Source: Pseudomonadota bacterium
Lineage (GTDB): Bacteria; Pseudomonadota; Gammaproteobacteria; Burkholderiales; Burkholderiaceae
Assembly: GCA_029777935.1 (NCBI GenBank)
Contig: JAKORH010000243.1
Coordinates: forward strand, 1 to 49,282
Reading direction: 5' to 3'
DNA length: 49,282 bases
A program made the position numbers and the translations under genes. The notes under the pieces are model-generated. The model had not been told where the DNA came from, did no database searches, and saw only the letters and a list, made by a program, of their open reading frames with translations. Shown in pieces: positions 8,981 to 18,431 of this stretch (positions are counted from its first letter, which is position 1; every line of letters begins with the position of its first letter).

Positions 8981-9560
8981 GCGCCGCCATCAGTGCGCGC
9001 ACCTCGCTGCTCGCCACCGCCTGCGCGAGCGAGCGGAAGCGCGCGGTCGCGAGTCCACCGTCATCGGCATCCGGCTCGGCCGCGCCATCGGTGCCCAGCA
9101 GGATCCGGTTCGGCACGCCGGCTGCCTGCGCGGCCTGCAGGTCGCTCCTCTTGTCGCCGAACAGGATCGAGCGCGCGCGATCGAGGTTCAGTTCTTCGGC
9201 GGCCCGCAGCAGCATCCCCGGCGCGGGCTTGCGGCAGTCGCAGGCGACGCGAAAGATGCCGTGCGCGTCGGTCGGATGATGCGGGCAGTGATATACGCCG
9301 GCCAGCGGCGCGCCGGCCGCGGCGAACTGCGCTCGCATCCACGCCGTCAGCGCGTGGTAGTCGGCCTCGCTGTACAACCCCCGGCCGATGCCGGACTGGT
9401 TGGTGATCACGACCAGCGCGAAGCCGCCGTATGTCAGCGCACGGCAGGCATCGAGCGTGCCGGGCACGAACTCGAAATCCTCGATCCGCGCCACGTAGCC
9501 GTGATCGACGTTGACCACGCCGTCGCGATCGAGGTAGGCGGCCGGCCGCAACGGCTTCAT
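8973..9560 (-). CDS. gmhB: D-glycero-beta-D-manno-heptose-1,7-bisphosphate 7-phosphatase
   Basis: The 195-residue HAD-family phosphatase removes the 7-phosphate from heptose-1,7-bisphosphate. The nucleophile motif DRDGVVN is at residues 11-17, [10 protein letters not shown] follows, the zinc loop has CPHHP and CDCRKP, and the last HAD motif is [11 protein letters not shown]. It overlaps hldD (ATGA) and hldC, consistent with one polycistronic mRNA. Confidence 0.96.
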   Translation of the reverse strand: MKPLRPAAYLDRDGVVNVDHGYVARIEDFEFVPGTLDACRALTYGGFALVVITNQSGIGRGLYSEADYHALTAWMRAQFAAAGAPLAGVYHCPHHPTDAHGIFRVACDCRKPAPGMLLRAAEELNLDRARSILFGDKRSDLQAAQAAGVPNRILLGTDGAAEPDADDGGLATARFRSLAQAVASSEVRALMAAHV

Positions 9561-10549
9561 TGCGCGTGCTTCAGCAGCCAGCGTACGTACGCAGCCGTGC
9601 CGTGCTCGACCGACATCATCGGATCGCGGTACCCCGCCGCGCGCAGCCGCGCCACGTCGGCCTGCGTGTACGCCTGGTACTTGCCGCGCAGTGCCTCGGG
9701 AAACGGCACGTACTCGATCAGCTTCTGCTCGACCGCGTGCGCGAGCGTCAGAGGCGGCTGGCCCGCCGACTCGCGCATCGTGTTGACCACCGCGAGCGCC
9801 ACGTCGTTGAACGGCTGCGCGCGCCCGGTGCCGACGTTGTAGACGCCGCTGGCGGGCTTGTCCCGGAAGAACAGGTTGGCGCGCACCACGTCATCGACGT
9901 GGATGAAGTCGCGCTGCTGCTCGCCATCGGCATAGCCGTGGCTGCCTTCGAACAGCCTGACCTTGCCCTCGGCATGGAACTGGTTGAAGTGATGGAACGC
10001 CACCGACGCCATGCGCCCCTTGTGCGCTTCGCGCGGGCCGTACACGTTGAAGTAGCGCAGACCGATCACCGGCGCGGTCGCGCCGGCGAGCATGCGGCGC
10101 ACGACCTGGTCGAACAGGAACTTCGAGTAGCCGTAGACGTTCAGCGGCTGCTCGTGCGCGCGCTCCTCGCTGAAGCCGGGCCCGAGCCCGTATACCGACC
10201 CCGACGACGCGTAGATGAACGGCACGTGCAGTTGCTGGCACCAGTGCAGCAGTTCCAGCGAACAGCGGTAATTGTTGTCGAGCATGTAGCGGCCGTCCGA
10301 TTCCATCGTGTCCGAGCACGCACCCTGGTGGAACACGGCGTCCGGCTGCGGCAGTTCGCGCCGCTGCACGCGGTCGCGGAACTCGTCCTTGTCGAGGAAA
10401 TCGGCGATCTCGCAGTCGACCAGGTTGCGGAACTTCTCCGCCCGCGTCAGGTTGTCGACGGCGACGATGTCGGTCTCACCGCGCTCGTTCAGCGCGCGCA
10501 CGAGGTTGGCGCCGATGAAGCCGGCCGCGCCGGTGACGATGATCTTCAT
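9557..10549 (-). CDS. hldD: ADP-L-glycero-D-manno-heptose 6-epimerase
   Basis: HldD is the last enzyme of the route, turning ADP-D,D-heptose into ADP-L,D-heptose, the donor for LPS inner-core heptose. The 330-residue short-chain dehydrogenase-type protein has the dinucleotide motif [12 protein letters not shown] at 6-17, YASSGSVYG in the middle and the catalytic YGYSKFLFD (YxxxK). The stretch [15 protein letters not shown] is typical of the family. Its start overlaps hldA by 4 nt. Confidence 0.97.
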   Translation of the reverse strand: MKIIVTGAAGFIGANLVRALNERGETDIVAVDNLTRAEKFRNLVDCEIADFLDKDEFRDRVQRRELPQPDAVFHQGACSDTMESDGRYMLDNNYRCSLELLHWCQQLHVPFIYASSGSVYGLGPGFSEERAHEQPLNVYGYSKFLFDQVVRRMLAGATAPVIGLRYFNVYGPREAHKGRMASVAFHHFNQFHAEGKVRLFEGSHGYADGEQQRDFIHVDDVVRANLFFRDKPASGVYNVGTGRAQPFNDVALAVVNTMRESAGQPPLTLAHAVEQKLIEYVPFPEALRGKYQAYTQADVARLRAAGYRDPMMSVEHGTAAYVRWLLKHAQ

Positions 10550-11487
10550 GCGCGGTCCCCGAACAACTCGTCATACGAGACCGTCGCCGTGCCCAGCTTG
10601 CCGACCACGATGCCGCCGGCGCGGTTGGCGATCTCGACCGCGCCGCGCAGGGCGACGCCGGCCGCGAGCATCACGGCCAGCACCGCGATCACCGTGTCGC
10701 CGGCGCCGCTGACATCGAAGACCTCGCGTGCCTGCGCCGGCACCGACCACGGCGCGCCGGCGGCGAACAGTGTCATGCCCTCCTCGCTGCGCGTCAGCAG
10801 CAATGCTTCGAGCGCGAGTTCCCGCCGCAGCCTTTCCGCGCGTGCGGCAAGGTCTGCTTCGCTTCGCCAGCGGCCGACCACTTCGCGCAGTTCGGCGCGG
10901 TTGGGCGTGACGATCGTGGCGCCCGCGTAGCGCGAATAGTCGTCCCCCTTGGGGTCGATCAGCACCGGCCGCCTTGCGGCACGCGCCAGCTCGATCATGC
11001 GCGCGATGTGCGCCAACCCGCCCTTGCCGTAGTCGGACAGCAGCACCGCGTCGTACTCGGGCAGCAGCGCCGCGTATTCGTCCAGGTGCGCGAACAGCAC
11101 CTCGGCTTCCGGCACGCTCTCGAAGTCGATCCGAACCACCTGCTGGCGGCGGCCGATCACGCGCAGCTTGACCGTGGTCGCAAGCGCCGGATCGGTGTGC
11201 AGATGCGCGCGGATCGTGCTCGCCTTGATCAGCCGCTCGAGCGCGTGCCCGGCGTCGTCGTCGCCGAGCACGGCGAGCAGCCCGGCGTGCGCTCCGAGCG
11301 CCGCGATGTTGCGCGCGACGTTGGCGGCGCCGCCGAGGCGTTCTTCGGTCGCGCCGACCTTGACGACCGGCACCGGCGCCTCCGGAGAGATGCGCTCAAC
11401 GTCGCCGAACCAGTAGCGGTCGAGCATCGCGTCGCCGACCACCAGCACGCGGCAACGAGCCAGCTTCTCGCGCGTGATGCCGGTCAC
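10546..11487 (-). CDS. hldA: D-glycero-beta-D-manno-heptose-7-phosphate kinase
   Basis: HldA (RfaE1) phosphorylates heptose-7-phosphate at C1. The 313-residue protein is a PfkB/ribokinase-type sugar kinase: [21 protein letters not shown] near the start, [14 protein letters not shown], and the anion hole/catalytic [16 protein letters not shown] chose the GTG at 11487 because it overlaps the gmhA stop as GTGA, the same arrangement as the neighbouring junctions; the frame stays open upstream to a candidate start at 11532 inside gmhA, which would add 15 residues without family character. Confidence 0.94.
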   Translation of the reverse strand: MTGITREKLARCRVLVVGDAMLDRYWFGDVERISPEAPVPVVKVGATEERLGGAANVARNIAALGAHAGLLAVLGDDDAGHALERLIKASTIRAHLHTDPALATTVKLRVIGRRQQVVRIDFESVPEAEVLFAHLDEYAALLPEYDAVLLSDYGKGGLAHIARMIELARAARRPVLIDPKGDDYSRYAGATIVTPNRAELREVVGRWRSEADLAARAERLRRELALEALLLTRSEEGMTLFAAGAPWSVPAQAREVFDVSGAGDTVIAVLAVMLAAGVALRGAVEIANRAGGIVVGKLGTATVSYDELFGDRA

Positions 11488-12071
11488 GATTCCCAGCCGC
11501 CCATGCCGAGCCGCTGCTCGATGCGCGCGCACAGTGCGTGGCCGAGGAAGATGTGCGCCTCCTGGATGCGCGCGGTTTCGTCGGACGCGACGGTGAGCGC
11601 CAGGTCGACCCGGGCGCCGAGCTTGCCGCCGTCACGCCCGAGCAAGCCGATGGAGTAGATCCCTTGGCGCTGCGCCGCCGCCACCGCGCGCAGCACATTG
11701 GGCGAATTGCCCGACGTCGAGATCGCGATCAGCACGTCTCCGGCTCGACCGAGGCCTTCGACCTGGCGCGCGAATACTTCGTCGAAGCCGAAGTCGTTGC
11801 CGATGCAGGTCAGCGCCGACGAATCGGTCGACAGCGCCAGCCCTGGCAGCGCGCGCCGGTCGCGTACCAGGCGCCCGAGCAGTTCTGCCGCCAGATGCTG
11901 CGCGTCGGCGGCCGAGCCGCCGTTGCCGCAGAACATCAGCTTGCCGCCACGCTCGATGCACTCGGCTGCGCGCATCGCCGCCGTCTCGAGCGCGGGCGCG
12001 AGTCTTGCGATCCCGTCGAACACTCGCGCGTGCTCGGCAAGCGCCCGGTCGAAGAGCGAATCCGTTCCCAT
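11484..12071 (-). CDS. gmhA: Sedoheptulose-7-phosphate isomerase
   Basis: GmhA starts the heptose pathway by turning sedoheptulose-7-phosphate into D-glycero-D-manno-heptose-7-phosphate. The 195-residue SIS-domain protein has MFCGNGGSAADAQHLAAEL near residues 46-64 and ISTSGNSPNV, both phosphate-binding loops, and the C-terminal FLGHALCARIEQ with the conserved His. It is the first gene of the leftward operon; the promoter should lie in the 245-nt gap shared with manC. Together with the next four genes it completes the ADP-heptose route. Confidence 0.96.
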   Translation of the reverse strand: MGTDSLFDRALAEHARVFDGIARLAPALETAAMRAAECIERGGKLMFCGNGGSAADAQHLAAELLGRLVRDRRALPGLALSTDSSALTCIGNDFGFDEVFARQVEGLGRAGDVLIAISTSGNSPNVLRAVAAAQRQGIYSIGLLGRDGGKLGARVDLALTVASDETARIQEAHIFLGHALCARIEQRLGMGGWES

Positions 12072-12216
12072 GCTTACGCGTTGTCAGTCGGGCGGATTAT
12101 AGGTAGAGCCGCTTGCCGCACTGCTGCCGCCGCCGGGCCGTTATCGCGGCGACGCAAGGGGCGATGTGCGAACATCTTCACGCGCCTTATTACTGTCGAC
12201 CTTTGATCCACGATCG

Positions 12217-12296
12217 GCCCTCACCCTCGATCCCTCTCCCGAAGGGAGAGGGAGGAAAAGCCCCTCTCCCTTCGGGAGAGGGGTTGGGGTGAGGGC
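12217..12296. repeat. Nested palindromic repeat element (REP-like)
   Basis: The outer ends are GCCCTCACCC (12217) and GGGTGAGGGC (to 12296), perfect inverted copies. Inside are two near-identical hairpins, TCCCTCTCCC-GAA-GGGAGAGGGA region (12231-12253) and CCCCTCTCCC-TTC-GGGAGAGGGG (12261-12283). Elements of this type are dispersed in many proteobacterial genomes. Only one copy is in this window. It ends 20 nt before the manC start codon. Confidence 0.85.
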
Positions 12297-12316
12297 AAGC
12301 GACCCACACACTGACC

Positions 12317-13729
12317 ATGCTCGTTCCCGTCATTCTCTGCGGCGGCGCCGGCACCCGGCTGTGGCCCGCATCGCGCGCTTCGATGCCGAAGCCGTTCATC
12401 AGGATCCGTGACAGCCAGAGCCTGCTCAGGCTCGCGCACGAGCGCGTCAGCCGGCTCGACGGCGTGCGCCAGGTCGTTGCGATCACCAACGTCGAGTACG
12501 GGCTGCGAGTCGCGGAAGAACTGGGTGGCGTCGGCGACGGATTGCAGTTGCTGCTCGAACCGTTCGGCCGCAACACCGCGCCTGCGGTGGCGATCGCCGC
12601 GCTATGGGTCGAACGCCAGCATGGCCCGGACGCCACGCTGCTGGTCGTGCCGGCCGATCACGTCGTGGAACCGCAGGAGCAGTTCGCCGCTGCGGTCGGC
12701 GCAGCGGCCGAGCAGGCCGCGGGCGGAAAGCTGGTCGTGTTCGGCGTGCAGCCGACGCGCCCCGAGACCGGCTACGGCTACGTGAAGCAGGGCGCCGCCC
12801 TCGGCGCGCGCGCCTTCGTGGTCGAGCGCTTCATCGAAAAACCGCCGCTGAAGGAAGCGCAGCGGATGCTGTCCGATGGCTGCTACTTGTGGAACAGCGG
12901 CATGTTCTGCTTCAAAGCGTCCGCCATCCGCGCCGCGCTGCAACGGCACGCGCCCGAAGTGCTGCGCGCCGCGCAGGACGCGGTGCAAAGCGCGGTGTCG
13001 CGCGCGGGCATGACCGAGTTCCTCGCCTCCGCATTCGGCGCGCTGCCTGAGATCTCGATCGACTACGCAGTGATGGAGCGCGCGACCAACGTGGCGATGG
13101 TGCCGTGCCGCTTCGCGTGGAGCGACATCGGCTCGTGGAAGTCGCTCGCCGACGCGCTGCCGGCGGACGCCGACGGCAATTACGCCGAAGGCAGGGCGAT
13201 GGTGGTCGATTCGCGCAACACCTACGTACGCTCCGGCGGGCGGTTGGTCGCCGCGATCGGACTGAAGGACATGGTCGTGGTCGAGACGCCCGATGCCGTG
13301 CTGGTCGCGCACAAGGACGCGAGCCAGCAGGTCAAGGACGTGGTCGCGAAACTGAAGACGGACGGCGACCCGGTCGCCACCGAGCACCTGACGGTCGAGC
13401 GGCCGTGGGGCAGCTTCACCGTGCTGGCGGCCACTGATTCGTTCAAGTTGAAGCGCATCGAGGTCAAGCCCGGCCGGCGGCTGTCGCTACAGATGCACCA
13501 GCGCAGGAGCGAGCACTGGGTCGTGATCGAGGGCACCGCGCGGGTCACGATCGGCGACCACAACTTCGATGTGCCGAGCGGCGAATCGACCTATGTGCCG
13601 ATCCGTACGCGCCACCGCCTCGAAAATCCGGGCGACTCGCCGCTGGTGATCATCGAGGTCCAGTGCGGCGACTACGTCGGCGAGGACGACATCGTCCGCT
13701 TCGCCGACGATTACGGCCGCAGTTCCTGA
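12317..13729 (+). CDS. manC: Mannose-1-phosphate guanylyltransferase / mannose-6-phosphate isomerase
   Basis: The 470-residue protein has the two-part build of type II ManC/AlgA. The N-terminal nucleotidyltransferase has GGAGTRLWPASR at 9-20, VPADHVV and FIEKPP; the C-terminal cupin has VERPWGSF, KPGRRLSLQMHQRRSEHWVV and the metal-site region. It supplies GDP-mannose (and through it GDP-rhamnose or GDP-fucose) for surface polysaccharide. I see no good ribosome-binding site before the ATG at 12317, and the palindromic repeat ends 20 nt upstream, so the leader is unusual. The last 19 nt overlap the end of the opposing glycosyltransferase. Confidence 0.95.
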   Translation: MLVPVILCGGAGTRLWPASRASMPKPFIRIRDSQSLLRLAHERVSRLDGVRQVVAITNVEYGLRVAEELGGVGDGLQLLLEPFGRNTAPAVAIAALWVERQHGPDATLLVVPADHVVEPQEQFAAAVGAAAEQAAGGKLVVFGVQPTRPETGYGYVKQGAALGARAFVVERFIEKPPLKEAQRMLSDGCYLWNSGMFCFKASAIRAALQRHAPEVLRAAQDAVQSAVSRAGMTEFLASAFGALPEISIDYAVMERATNVAMVPCRFAWSDIGSWKSLADALPADADGNYAEGRAMVVDSRNTYVRSGGRLVAAIGLKDMVVVETPDAVLVAHKDASQQVKDVVAKLKTDGDPVATEHLTVERPWGSFTVLAATDSFKLKRIEVKPGRRLSLQMHQRRSEHWVVIEGTARVTIGDHNFDVPSGESTYVPIRTRHRLENPGDSPLVIIEVQCGDYVGEDDIVRFADDYGRSS

Positions 13730-14496
13730 CGTTCGCCCTCGGGCTCGACTTCCGGCGCCGGCTGCCGGCGAAGCGCCTCGCGGTAGCGCCAGAAGGGCGG
13801 CGAAGTCCACATCCGAAGCAGGCTCGACAGATGCCAGCGGAAGTGGCGCAGCGAGCGATGGCTCAGTTGCTGCGCGGCGTGCACCACCTGCACCTGCCGC
13901 GCATAGGCGATCGGCCAGCCCGCCAGGCGCATGCGCGCGCAGACGTCGAAATCCTCGCAGTACATGAAATAGCCTTCGTCGAATCCGCCGACAGACGCAA
14001 ACGCGTCGGTGCGAAAGACGAGGAACATGCCCGCGAACCAGACCGGCAGTTCCGGCGGCGAATACAGGCTCGTGCGCCGGTAGATCAGTTCGTTCGGCGT
14101 GATCAGGCGGCGCGCCGTATCGGCCATGCGGCCGTCCGGCTCCAGAACCGCCGGTGCCGCCACGCCCGCACCCGCCCGCAGCGCCGAGATCAGCGCGGGG
14201 AAGGGGTTGTGCGTCATTGCGATGTCCGGATTGGCGATCGCGAAGAACTCCGTATCGCAATGCTGGAACGCCGAGTTGTGATTCGTTCCGAACCCCTTGG
14301 GCGAGCGATTGCGAATCACGTCGATCGGGGGCAGATGCGCCCCGCCCGTCGCCGGGGGACGCTCAGGCAGGTTTTGCGTCAGGACGATTCGCGCCAGTTC
14401 CGGGGTATCGATACCAGCCAGGTCCGAGAGCAGCGCATCGACGAGAGAATGCTGCTCGTGGCTGATGACCGACAAGGTCACGCAGGCTCTGTTCAT
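13711..14496 (-). CDS. Glycosyltransferase family 2 (rhamnosyltransferase WbbL-like)
   Basis: The 261-residue protein is a GT-A fold glycosyltransferase. It has VISHEQH at the N-terminus, NRSPKGFGTNHNSAF, the Asp-containing IANPDI (residues ~91-96) and the acceptor-side block GGFDEGYFMYCEDFDVCARM, typical of WbbL-like enzymes that add rhamnose or a similar sugar to lipid-linked glycans. There are no membrane helices. The ATG at 14496 gives a normal N-terminus; the frame is open 24 codons further. It converges with manC, whose product may supply its donor pathway. Confidence 0.85.
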   Translation of the reverse strand: MNRACVTLSVISHEQHSLVDALLSDLAGIDTPELARIVLTQNLPERPPATGGAHLPPIDVIRNRSPKGFGTNHNSAFQHCDTEFFAIANPDIAMTHNPFPALISALRAGAGVAAPAVLEPDGRMADTARRLITPNELIYRRTSLYSPPELPVWFAGMFLVFRTDAFASVGGFDEGYFMYCEDFDVCARMRLAGWPIAYARQVQVVHAAQQLSHRSLRHFRWHLSSLLRMWTSPPFWRYREALRRQPAPEVEPEGERQELRP

Positions 14497-15021
14497 TCTT
14501 CTGGATTCGGGCAGTGGACCGTTGGAGCGTTCTGATTGTCGTGGGGTTCGCGGACAAGAGCTCCGCATCCCTGTCTTGCGGCACGTGGGGCGCGATCATA
14601 CTCGTGCGAGTCCTGCTTCGCGCCGCAAGGCAAGGGCGTTACACGCTGTAACGCAATTGCCGCGAAAAGGTGCGCCACTCATCTTTGGTAGAGGGGCAAC
14701 GGGACTTCGTCGGCCGGCCGTGGTATCTGCATCGCGCGGGGCAGGCGCGGCTCATCGAGCGGCGCGAGCATTGCCCGCGCAAGACGTCCGGCAGACCGAG
14801 CGAGCGGGTCGAGCGTGGCCGACGAAGCATCGCGCTGCGAACCGATCGTCACACACACGGCGCATGTCCGCCTCGCTCGCTTCGTTCACATATCGTCCGC
14901 ATCGGTTGCGCGTGGGTCCGGGGCGAGACCGGCTCACGGCTGCGTGACCGCGTCGCTCCTCTGCCTCGCCGCAGGCGGGGACACGCGTGTTTCGTGACAA
15001 AATCATCGACTGCTCCGCTTC
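14497..15021. other. Intergenic region of 525 nt between GT2 and gspE
   Basis: Neither strand has a frame I believe is a gene. The stretch holds two perfect palindromes: CGTTACA-CGC-TGTAACG (14637-14653) and ACACGCGTGT (14981-14990), the latter 31 nt before gspE. It should carry the promoters of both the leftward glycosyltransferase and the rightward T2SS operon. Confidence 0.6.
14637..14653. promoter_or_regulatory. Inverted repeat, possible operator
   Basis: CGTTACA and TGTAACG form a perfect 7-bp inverted repeat around CGC. There is no T-run, so a terminator is unlikely; the symmetry fits a dimeric regulator site. It lies about 140 nt upstream of the leftward GT2 start and 370 nt upstream of gspE. 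No regulator gene lies nearby. Confidence 0.35.
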
Positions 15022-16761
15022 ATGCGGGCGCAACGCGACGTGACATCGACCGAGACCATCATCAGCCCGACGGAAACGAAGCAGGCGCCGCTTGGCCAGA
15101 TCCTGGTGACGGAGGCGAAGCTCGCCGCGCGCGATCTCGAGCGGGCGCTGGCGGCCCAGCGCGAGACCGGGGGCATGCTCGGGCGAGTGCTGATTCGCCT
15201 CGGGCTGGTGTCCGAGCTGGACGTGGCGCGAGCGCTCGCGGGCCAGTTGCAGGTTCCGTTGCTGCTCGCGGACGCATATCCTGCCGCGCCGCCGATCGTC
15301 GAGCAGGTGGCACCCGAGTTCTTCCGCTCGCACCGGATCCTGCCGATCGAACTGCGCGACGACGAACTGCTGGTCGTGATGTCGACCCCGCAGGACGAAT
15401 TCGCGCTGCGCGCGCTGCGCCTGGCTACGGGCCTGCGCGTCGTGCCGCACATCGGACTCGAATCGGAGATCGACGCCGCGCTTGCCAAGGCGCTCGATGC
15501 GGTCGGTACCCCGGATGCCGCGGCCGATGCCGAGGCGGATGGCGCGGCGGCAAGCGATTTCGTCGAGCATCTGCGCGATCTCGCGAGCGAAGCACCGGTC
15601 ATACGGTTGGTGAATGTCCTGATCAGCCGCGTCACCGACCTGCGCGCGTCGGATATCCACCTCGAACCCTTCGATGACGGCCTGCACGTGCGCTATCGCG
15701 TGGACGGGGTGATACAGACCGCGGAGGTCATCGAGCCGCGGCTCGCGCCCGCGGTCGTTTCGCGCCTGAAGCTGCTGGCGCAGCTGAACATCGCGGAGCG
15801 GCGCCTGCCGCAGGACGGGCGCATCATGACGCGCGTCAAGGGCAGGGAACTCGATCTGCGCGTCTCGTGCGTGCCGACCGTGCACGGCGAGAGCGTCGTA
15901 TTGCGCGTGCTCGACCGCGCCAGCGTCCGCTTCAGTCTGAGCGAGCTCGGATTCAGCGCCGATACGCTGGCGCGCTTCGAGACGCTGCTGGCGCGACCGC
16001 ACGGAATCCTGCTCGTGACCGGGCCGACCGGGTCGGGCAAGACGACGACGCTGTACGGCGCCTTGTCCAAGCTCGATGCCGGTGTGCAGAAGATCCTGAC
16101 GGTGGAGGATCCGGTCGAGTACCAGCTCGACGGCATCAACCAGATCCACGTCCATCCGCAGATCGGGCTGACGTTCGCGAATGCGCTGCGCTCGATTCTG
16201 CGTCAGGACCCGGACATCATCATGATCGGCGAGATGCGTGACGGCGAAACCGCGCAGATCGCGGTGCAGTCGGCGCTGACCGGCCACCTCGTGCTTTCGA
16301 CGCTGCACACGAACACAGCGGCAGGCGCGGTCATCCGCATGCAGGACATGGGCGTCGAACGCTACCTGATCACGTCGACGCTCAACGGCGTGCTGTCGCA
16401 GCGGCTGGTGCGGCGTCTGTGCGGGCACTGCCGGCAACCGATCGAACTGCCGCCGAACGTCGTCGCCGAGAGCGGACTCGGGCGGTATCTGGTGCGGGGC
16501 CAGGCCGTGTACGCGGCGCAGGGCTGCGCGCAGTGCCGCGGCTCCGGCTACCTCGGCCGCACCGCGATTCATGAGCTTCTGATCGTCGACGAATCCGTTC
16601 GCCAGGCGATCATGCGCGGCACGGACGCGAGCGAGTTGCAGAAGATCGCGCGCGCCGCCGGGCTGATTTCGTTGTACGAGGACGGGCTGCGCAAGGTGGC
16701 CGGCGGAATGACGAGCCTCGAGGAGGTTCTGCGGGTGACGCAAGACCAGAGCGATGCCTGA
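15022..16761 (+). CDS. gspE: Type II secretion system assembly ATPase GspE
   Basis: GspE powers pseudopilus growth from the cytoplasmic face of the inner membrane. The 579-residue protein has an N-terminal MshEN-type domain (GQILVTEAKLAARDLERAL), then the ATPase core: Walker A GPTGSGKTTT from residue 334, Walker B DPDIIMIGEMRD at 396-407, and a His box (LSTLHTNTA). A four-cysteine zinc motif is at C467/C470 and C502/C505, which separates GspE/PilB types from PilT. The ATG at 15022 is the first good start. It overlaps gspF by 8 nt and leads an 11-gene operon. Confidence 0.97.
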   Translation: MRAQRDVTSTETIISPTETKQAPLGQILVTEAKLAARDLERALAAQRETGGMLGRVLIRLGLVSELDVARALAGQLQVPLLLADAYPAAPPIVEQVAPEFFRSHRILPIELRDDELLVVMSTPQDEFALRALRLATGLRVVPHIGLESEIDAALAKALDAVGTPDAAADAEADGAAASDFVEHLRDLASEAPVIRLVNVLISRVTDLRASDIHLEPFDDGLHVRYRVDGVIQTAEVIEPRLAPAVVSRLKLLAQLNIAERRLPQDGRIMTRVKGRELDLRVSCVPTVHGESVVLRVLDRASVRFSLSELGFSADTLARFETLLARPHGILLVTGPTGSGKTTTLYGALSKLDAGVQKILTVEDPVEYQLDGINQIHVHPQIGLTFANALRSILRQDPDIIMIGEMRDGETAQIAVQSALTGHLVLSTLHTNTAAGAVIRMQDMGVERYLITSTLNGVLSQRLVRRLCGHCRQPIELPPNVVAESGLGRYLVRGQAVYAAQGCAQCRGSGYLGRTAIHELLIVDESVRQAIMRGTDASELQKIARAAGLISLYEDGLRKVAGGMTSLEEVLRVTQDQSDA

Positions 16762-17995
16762 TTTCGCATACAAGGCAGCCGACGGTCGCGGGCGCGTCAT
16801 CGAAGGGAAGCTCGAAGCGAAGTCGCGTGACGATGCGCTGCGGCGCCTGGCCGATCAGGGATTGACGCCGGTCGGCATCTTCGATCGGGTGGCGAGCGCA
16901 GCAGCGCCCGCGCAGGTCGCGCCACGCGGCCGCGCGGCCCGCTTTCGGCTGCGGCCGGATCGCGTCGGGCGGGCGGACGTGCAGGCGTTCACATCGGAGT
17001 TGGCCGTGATGCTCCGCGCCGGGCTGCCGCTCGACAGCGCGTTGCGCATCCTGCTCAGCATGGTGCAGCGACCGCCGGTGACGTCGCTTCTCACGCGGAT
17101 CCTCGAGTCGGTCAAAGGCGGAGCGCCGCTGAGCCGCGCGCTGGCCGAGCACAAGGATCACTTCGGGCCGTTCTACGTCAACATGGTCCGATCGGGCGAG
17201 GCGAGCGGGCAGCTCGGCGCGGTGCTGTCGCGGCTGGTCGACCACCTGGAGCGCATGCGCGCGCTGCGCGAAAGCGTCACATCGGCGCTGCTCTATCCCG
17301 GCATCCTGCTCGGCATCGCGATCGTGTCGATCTTCGGCATCCTCGTCTTCGTCGTGCCGCAGTTCGAGTCGCTCTTTCGCGATGCCAAGGATGCGCTGCC
17401 CCTGGCGACGCGTGTGATGCTGGCGGCGTCGCGTTTCACGATCGCCTACGGCGTCTATCTTCTGGTTGCGGTCGCGTTGCTGATGGTCGTGTTCGCGCGC
17501 TGGCTGAACTCGCCCGCCGGCCGGCGCTGGCGCGATGAACGCTTGAATCGGCTTCCGGTGCTCGGACGGATACGGCGCGAATACAACCAGGCGCGTTTTG
17601 CCCACACGTTCGGAACGCTGCTGGGCAACGGCGTTCCAATCCTCACCGCGCTCGGAATCGCAGCCGAGACGATCGAAGATCACGGGCTGCGCGAAGCGGT
17701 CACGGGGACCATGCCGCAGGTGAAGTCCGGTGGGCGGCTGGCGGACGCGCTCCAGAAGACCGGGGCCTTCGAGCCGCTCGCGATCAATCTGATCAAGGTG
17801 GGGGAAGAGACCGGCAGTCTCGATCGCATGATGCTCGAGCTGGCGACGATTCTCGACCGGAACGTCGAGGTCGGCATCAAGCGCGGCCTGACGCTGCTGG
17901 AGCCGGCGCTGATCATCGCGCTGGGTCTGTTCGTTGCCATGGTGATCGTGTCCTTGCTGCTCGGGATCCTGACGATCAACGACCTTGCGATATGA
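16754..17995 (+). CDS. gspF: Type II secretion inner-membrane platform protein GspF
   Basis: The 413-residue protein has the MPDFAYKAADGRGRVIEGKLEA start shared by GspF/PilC, two repeated T2SSF domains (about 75-200 and 275-400) with three hydrophobic segments, and the repeat signatures SGEASGQLGAVL and VGEETGSLDRMM. It forms the membrane base that couples GspE to the pseudopilus. It overlaps gspE and lies 7 nt before the chosen gspG start. Confidence 0.97.
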   Translation: MPDFAYKAADGRGRVIEGKLEAKSRDDALRRLADQGLTPVGIFDRVASAAAPAQVAPRGRAARFRLRPDRVGRADVQAFTSELAVMLRAGLPLDSALRILLSMVQRPPVTSLLTRILESVKGGAPLSRALAEHKDHFGPFYVNMVRSGEASGQLGAVLSRLVDHLERMRALRESVTSALLYPGILLGIAIVSIFGILVFVVPQFESLFRDAKDALPLATRVMLAASRFTIAYGVYLLVAVALLMVVFARWLNSPAGRRWRDERLNRLPVLGRIRREYNQARFAHTFGTLLGNGVPILTALGIAAETIEDHGLREAVTGTMPQVKSGGRLADALQKTGAFEPLAINLIKVGEETGSLDRMMLELATILDRNVEVGIKRGLTLLEPALIIALGLFVAMVIVSLLLGILTINDLAI

Positions 17996-18002
17996 TTTTC
18001 TG

Positions 18003-18431
18003 ATGACTGATCGCCGCCTCGAGCGCCTGCGCGGATTCACGCTGATCGAACTGCTGGTCGTCCTCGCGATTCTCGGCCTGCTGATCGGTCTCGTCGGCCC
18101 GCGTTTTCTCGGCCAGCTCGGCAGTGCCAAGAGCAAGACGGCGAGCGTGCAGATCGCTGACCTCGAAAAGGGGCTCGAGCTGTACAAGCTCGACGTCGGC
18201 CGATTCCCGACCAACGAAGAAGGGCTCGACGCGCTGATTCATCGACCCGCCAATGCATCCGGCTGGAACGGCCCGTACCTGAAGGCCAGTTCGGTACCTC
18301 TCGATCCCTGGAACCGGCCTTACAAGTATGCGAATCCCGGGCCCAACGGCGATCCCGAAATTCTTTCGCTCGGCGCCGATGGCACGCCCGGCGGAGAAGG
18401 TGAGAACGCCGATATTCGCAATGCACGCTGA
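18003..18431 (+). CDS. gspG: Major pseudopilin GspG
   Basis: The 142-residue prepilin has a short basic leader and the cleavage site RG-FTLIELLVVLAILGLL (Gly11/Phe12, Glu at +5). The body contains the GspG hallmarks GLELYKLDVGRFPTNEEGLDAL, GPYLK and DPWNRPYKY, with the calcium-binding C-terminal loop region. It forms the shaft of the pseudopilus. I chose the ATG at 18003 over an upstream TTG at 17985 because it gives the usual leader length. The prepilin peptidase GspO is not in the window. Confidence 0.97.
   Translation: MTDRRLERLRGFTLIELLVVLAILGLLIGLVGPRFLGQLGSAKSKTASVQIADLEKGLELYKLDVGRFPTNEEGLDALIHRPANASGWNGPYLKASSVPLDPWNRPYKYANPGPNGDPEILSLGADGTPGGEGENADIRNAR

Noticed and set aside
14670..15677. 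Long plus-strand open frame overlapping the start of gspE
   Set aside because: It is the wrong frame of gspE at its end, and its first half is low-complexity Arg-rich sequence as in other shadows of high-GC DNA.
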